Program-made: the position numbers and the translations under genes
Source: Dehalococcoidia bacterium
GTDB lineage: Bacteria; Chloroflexota; Dehalococcoidia; GIF9; AB-539-J10
Assembly (NCBI GenBank): GCA_003562555.1
Contig: PWUO01000073.1
Coordinates: 1-35,401, forward strand
DNA: 35,401 nt
Reading direction: 5' to 3'
In this document: in pieces, positions 32,773-35,401 of the stretch
Position numbering within the stretch: the first letter of the stretch is position 1
Layout: every line of letters begins with the position of its first letter
The notes under the pieces: model-generated
The model's input: the letters and a program-made list of their open reading frames with translations, nothing else
Told to the model about the DNA's origin: nothing
Databases searched by the model: none

Positions 32773-32916
32773 ATAGTGACAGACGGTTCGGAAGATGAGA
32801 TCGTGAATCACCTTGTTCGCCACGCGATCGAGTCGTCCTCTCAGATGCTCCCTGTATCTGGTATCGGCACGGGGCTGCTGGATGCTCCCGCTGCATTGCT
32901 CGTCCTCTCCAGCTAG
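32773..32916 (+). pseudogene. C-terminal remainder of the S8 protease, after the in-frame TGA
   Basis: Directly after TGA 32770-32772 the same frame runs 47 codons to TAG 32914-32916. It encodes IVTDGSEDEIVNHLVRHAIESS followed by GIGTGLLDAPAALLVL, the normal end of S8 domains (a helix, then GxGxxDAxAAL). Because frame and homology continue without loss, a single base change (for example TCA to TGA) would explain the break. Readthrough is possible but I see no recoding signal. Confidence 0.75.
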
Positions 32917-33015
32917 ACGCCTTTACGTGTACACCAATCCCCCCGTCTTTGCGCTTAGAACATCGCCCGCGCAGTGAGATCGCCGGTTGGCCGAAGCCTG
33001 GCGTCCAGCCGATAA

Positions 33016-33442
33016 TGAGATCGCGCGGCAAAGATCCTTTCTTCACCATGGCATCCAGACTTTGGGCAAGCGCCTCCGATAAGAGGCCGACGTCCCGATC
33101 CGTATGCGCTGCTGAGAACACGAACAGGCTGCCACGGAGCGAGGCCACACCACACTGCAGCAGGTGCAGGTTCAGGCGCTCGATAACCGGCATGCACCTG
33201 ACATTCATCAATGCGGCCACATCACGACATGGCACGTCATAATCAATGTCGAAGGACTCCCGCTCACACTGTCCAGGGTAGACATGCACGATGCTCCGGC
33301 CATAGAGCCGGCCATTGATGCCCTTTCTCCGCAGTATTTCGTTCGTGCCATCCCGGAACACGCGTGCGGCTTCATCGTACAAGGCCATGGAGCCCGCATG
33401 CGCCCCGAGATAGTCTTTCAGTAGTCCGTCGTCACGCACCAT
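33016..33442 (-). pseudogene. glutamate-1-semialdehyde aminotransferase-like gene with internal deletion
   Basis: The frame from ATG 33442 reads like the two ends of a class III aminotransferase joined. Residues 1-29 (DDGLLKDYLGAHAGSMALYDEAARVF) match the N-terminus, where the family continues PGG. Residues 30-141 (RDGTNEILRRKGI, YGRSIVHVYPG, RDVAALMN, ERLNLHLLQCGV, SAAHTDRDV, LAQSLDAMVKKGSL) match the C-terminal domain. The large middle part with the PLP-binding lysine, about 280 residues in intact members, is missing, with the join near 33356. The frame runs on to 32705, into the antisense strand of the protease gene, beyond any homology. It cannot encode an active enzyme. Confidence 0.75.
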
Positions 33443-33618
33443 CCCGTTCCGGCACTGAAAACCTGGCGTGTGCAGTCAGCGATACCTGTCGCCGTTCATC
33501 AGGCTACCACGCAGCTGACACCGTCTACACCGAGCAGTCTGGCCCTTCCAGGTGGCCCGAAACAAAGGCACATCGAGCCCGGAACAGAAGACTGTCCCCG
33601 CAATTTCGTCAAGATAGC

Positions 33619-33683
33619 TGTTGATAAGTATTCGTTTGGTTAACGGGTGATCCACGTGCAGATGTTGACAAGCCTGTGGACAA
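33619..33683 (+). other. cluster of DnaA-box-like 9-mers in a non-coding gap
   Basis: In the gap 33443-33780, three same-direction 9-mers occur: TGTTGATAA (33619-33627), TGTTGACAA (33663-33671) and TGTGGACAA (33675-33683). Their complements are one or two bases from TTATCCACA. A fourth, weaker TGATCCACG lies near 33648. No gene is supported in this gap. DnaA binding is inferred only from the resemblance. Confidence 0.3.
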
Positions 33684-33780
33684 CTTCCCGCCCGCGTCCC
33701 TTTTTGACGAAGATACGCGAACGCAGTATCGTTCGGCATCGTGTGCTGCGCGAGTTGTAGCGGCAGCATAAGACGAGCCG

Positions 33781-34812
33781 ATGGACATACTGGTAGACGT
33801 CGCCAGGCAGTTCTGGCACTACATCGTCGAAGTGTTCCCGTATCTGGCGCTGGGATTCCTGTTCAGCGGCCTCATACAGGTGTTTGTTCCATCAGACTGG
33901 ATTGCGCGCCACCTGGGTGGTCGAGGTGCCCGGCCGCTTCTCTACGCAACCATTGCCGGTGTCGCCTTGCCGATCTGCTGTGTCGGCTCTCTGCCCGTGG
34001 CCGTCAGTCTGCACCACAAAGGTGCGCGTCTGGGGCCTGTCCTCTCCTTTCTGGTGGCAACGCCTGCCACGTCAGTGCCGGCCTTGCTCGTGAGCTATGG
34101 ATTGCTCGGCCTCACGTTCACTGCCTACATCTTCATTGCCGTGATCGCCCTGGGGTTGGCCATGGGGATTATAGGCAATCGCCTTCGGATCAAACCCACT
34201 GGTAGCGCCGGTGAACCGGCGAGCATCACAGACCCGATCTGCGGCAGGCACGTGGACTTATCAGGGCCGGACCTCATCAGTGTGGAGCACGAGGGAGCCA
34301 TGTTCTACTTCTGTTGCGACCTCTGCAGGACCCAGTTCTCGAGGGCACGGGCCGACAACCCGGCTGCATGCACAAGCGGGCAATGCTCCTGTCAGCCACA
34401 ACCTCGCAATCGCCTGCTTCAGGCGCTTCGTCACGCGTTCGTCACGATGCCCCGTGATATAGGGCCCGAGATACTGGTGGGCCTCGCACTCGCGGCCGTA
34501 GTGGCTGCGGTGACTCCTATCGGACATTTCGTCAGTGAATACTTCGCAGGCGCCCTCTCCTACGTAGTCGCACTTCCTGTCGGCATACTGATGTACACCT
34601 GTTCTACAGCGAGCGTGCCGTTTATCCACGCGCTCCTGTCACAGGGGCTGAACCCGGGTGCGGGCATGCTGCTGCTGATCGTCGGACCGGTTACCAGCTG
34701 GAGCACTATTCTGGTACTGCGGAAACAGTTCGGTGTCCAGACTCTCGGCATCTACCTCGCGGTCATCAGCGTGTTGTCACTTGCTGCGGGACTGCTCTAC
34801 ACGTTACTCTAG
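33781..34812 (+). CDS. ArsP/DUF318-type permease with inserted YHS/TRASH-like metal-binding domain
   Basis: The product has 343 residues. The membrane part matches the ArsP_1 (PF03773) permease family of two repeated four-helix halves: helices at about 10-35, 55-75, 85-108 and 112-132, then 225-245, 255-275, 280-300 and 318-343. Conserved thiols lie in ICCVGSLPVA (C66, C67) and TCSTASVPF. Between the halves (about 149-205) is a cytosolic domain with DPICGRHVDL, FYFCCDLCRTQF (C154, C178, C179, C182) and a Cys-rich end (C197, C202, C204), a YHS/TRASH-like metal sensor. The fusion resembles SO_0444-type Cu/Zn efflux permeases. Metal or metalloid export is inferred. No strong ribosome site is seen. 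Confidence 0.82.
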   Translation: MDILVDVARQFWHYIVEVFPYLALGFLFSGLIQVFVPSDWIARHLGGRGARPLLYATIAGVALPICCVGSLPVAVSLHHKGARLGPVLSFLVATPATSVPALLVSYGLLGLTFTAYIFIAVIALGLAMGIIGNRLRIKPTGSAGEPASITDPICGRHVDLSGPDLISVEHEGAMFYFCCDLCRTQFSRARADNPAACTSGQCSCQPQPRNRLLQALRHAFVTMPRDIGPEILVGLALAAVVAAVTPIGHFVSEYFAGALSYVVALPVGILMYTCSTASVPFIHALLSQGLNPGAGMLLLIVGPVTSWSTILVLRKQFGVQTLGIYLAVISVLSLAAGLLYTLL

Positions 34813-34866
34813 CTCCAGTCGGGTGATGTCGTGGCGCAGCATGTGTGCGCCCACTACCATTAGAGC

Positions 34867-35401
34867 ATGCGGAAGCGTAGACTGGTCGGCTTCTTCCTCA
34901 TCATGTTCGCCCTCTCCTGGGGCATTCCCGCTATCGCACTGTTGCTGTCCTGGACAACCGGAGCGTTCGATGTCTCTCTCGACCGCTACTCCCCTCTCTA
35001 CTACCTCTTCTTCTGGTCCCCGGCGCTCTCCGCGCTGATCGTGGTCACAGCGACACAGGGACGAGAGGGCCTCCGATCATTCCTGCGCGACGTGTTCAGC
35101 CTGCGATTCAAGTGGCGTTGGTGGACCGCCGTCATTGTCGGTGTTCCGCTGCTCAAACTCCTCGCATGGGTCTTGGCTGAGGATCCCAGTGCGCCCGGCT
35201 CATTCGACACCACGTTGACATGGGCTGGACTGATGGTTGGCGGAATGCTTGCGGCGACTGCAGCTCCGGTGGGAGAGATTGGCTGGCGTGGATTCGCATT
35301 GCCGCTGTTGCAGCGTCGGGGCAACGGTCTCTTCGCGGCCGTGATAATCGGGTCGCTCTGGTCGCTATGGTATGTGCCATGGCTGCTGCCTGGAACCGTG
35401 A
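34867..35401 (+). CDS. CPBP-family intramembrane protein, 3'-truncated by the window end
   Basis: 178 codons are visible from ATG 34867 to the window edge, with no stop. Hydrophobic helices lie at about 6-28, 42-62, 87-105 and 118-135. The CPBP (Abi/Rce1-like) motif 1 region reads VGEIGWRGFALPLL, where the family has EExGWRGxxLPxL; Glu 137 is kept but the first Glu is Gly 136. Motif 2 reads GSLWSLWYVPWLL, with Tyr 169 in place of the usual His in LWHLP. Both replaced residues are catalytic in the family, so this protein may be a non-peptidase homologue. It lies 54 bp after the permease gene, possibly in one operon. Confidence 0.75.
   Translation, partial: MRKRRLVGFFLIMFALSWGIPAIALLLSWTTGAFDVSLDRYSPLYYLFFWSPALSALIVVTATQGREGLRSFLRDVFSLRFKWRWWTAVIVGVPLLKLLAWVLAEDPSAPGSFDTTLTWAGLMVGGMLAATAAPVGEIGWRGFALPLLQRRGNGLFAAVIIGSLWSLWYVPWLLPGTV

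Noticed and set aside
33476..33769. Minus-strand 97-codon frame near the permease
   Set aside because: No ribosome site or family; it overlaps the repeat-bearing gap.

Overview
The window reads as chromosomal DNA of a moderately GC-rich, probably anaerobic or microaerobic bacterium. Strong GGAGG-type ribosome binding sites, frequent GTG starts, ferredoxin-fused MinD-type ATPases, an Rrf2 regulator, rubrerythrin and DUF2318 proteins point that way. The mix of amidase, SDR, ornithine cyclodeaminase-like, EthD and M20 hydrolase genes would suit a Chloroflexota (Dehalococcoidia-like) lineage. That placement is inference; no rRNA or tRNA gene was seen. Genes are mostly short operons or singletons on both strands. 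I saw no insertion sequence, phage or CRISPR array.

Region 1 (1-2523): an Orp/MinD-NifX type metallocluster operon made of the end of a DUF5320-like protein, a 74-aa zinc-ribbon protein, two overlapping MinD-type ATPases with inserted 2[4Fe-4S] ferredoxins, and a NifX-fold protein. A lone B12-dependent radical SAM gene follows (2861-4345).

Region 2 (4783-9905): the most system-like block. An IscR-like Rrf2 regulator, with a palindromic operator over its own promoter, leads into a FtsX/MacB-type permease, a LolD/MacB-type ATPase, three related DUF2318 lipoproteins with paired CxxC motifs and a mini-lipoprotein, closed by an intrinsic terminator. It resembles the DUF2318/ABC half of P19-type iron uptake loci without the P19 and Ftr1 parts.

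Region 3 (10127-20029): mixed metabolic and stress genes. These are an amidase facing an ornithine cyclodeaminase-like enzyme, rubrerythrin, small membrane proteins (two of 56 and 48 aa), EthD and PNPOx-like proteins, an MscS channel, a cupin, a flavoprotein coupled to a repeat lipoprotein, and an NAD-dependent epimerase.

Region 4 (20099-23656): two near-identical mgtE Mg2+ transporter genes in tandem. Each has its own TTGACC/TACAAT promoter and a leader of about 300-345 nt ending in a similar hairpin plus an intrinsic terminator, which suggests two copies of an RNA attenuator.

Region 5 (23853-31456): SDR, a small protein plus M20 hydrolase pair, a TspO-like protein, ilvD with a good promoter, an orphan glycine-betaine-type binding lipoprotein and a hypothetical membrane-anchored protein.

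Region 6 (31897-35401): a decaying patch followed by transport genes. It holds a subtilisin-like protease cut by an in-frame TGA, an aminotransferase pseudogene missing its catalytic core, a permease with an inserted metal-binding YHS/TRASH-like domain, and a CPBP-family protein that runs off the window and lacks two usual active-site residues.
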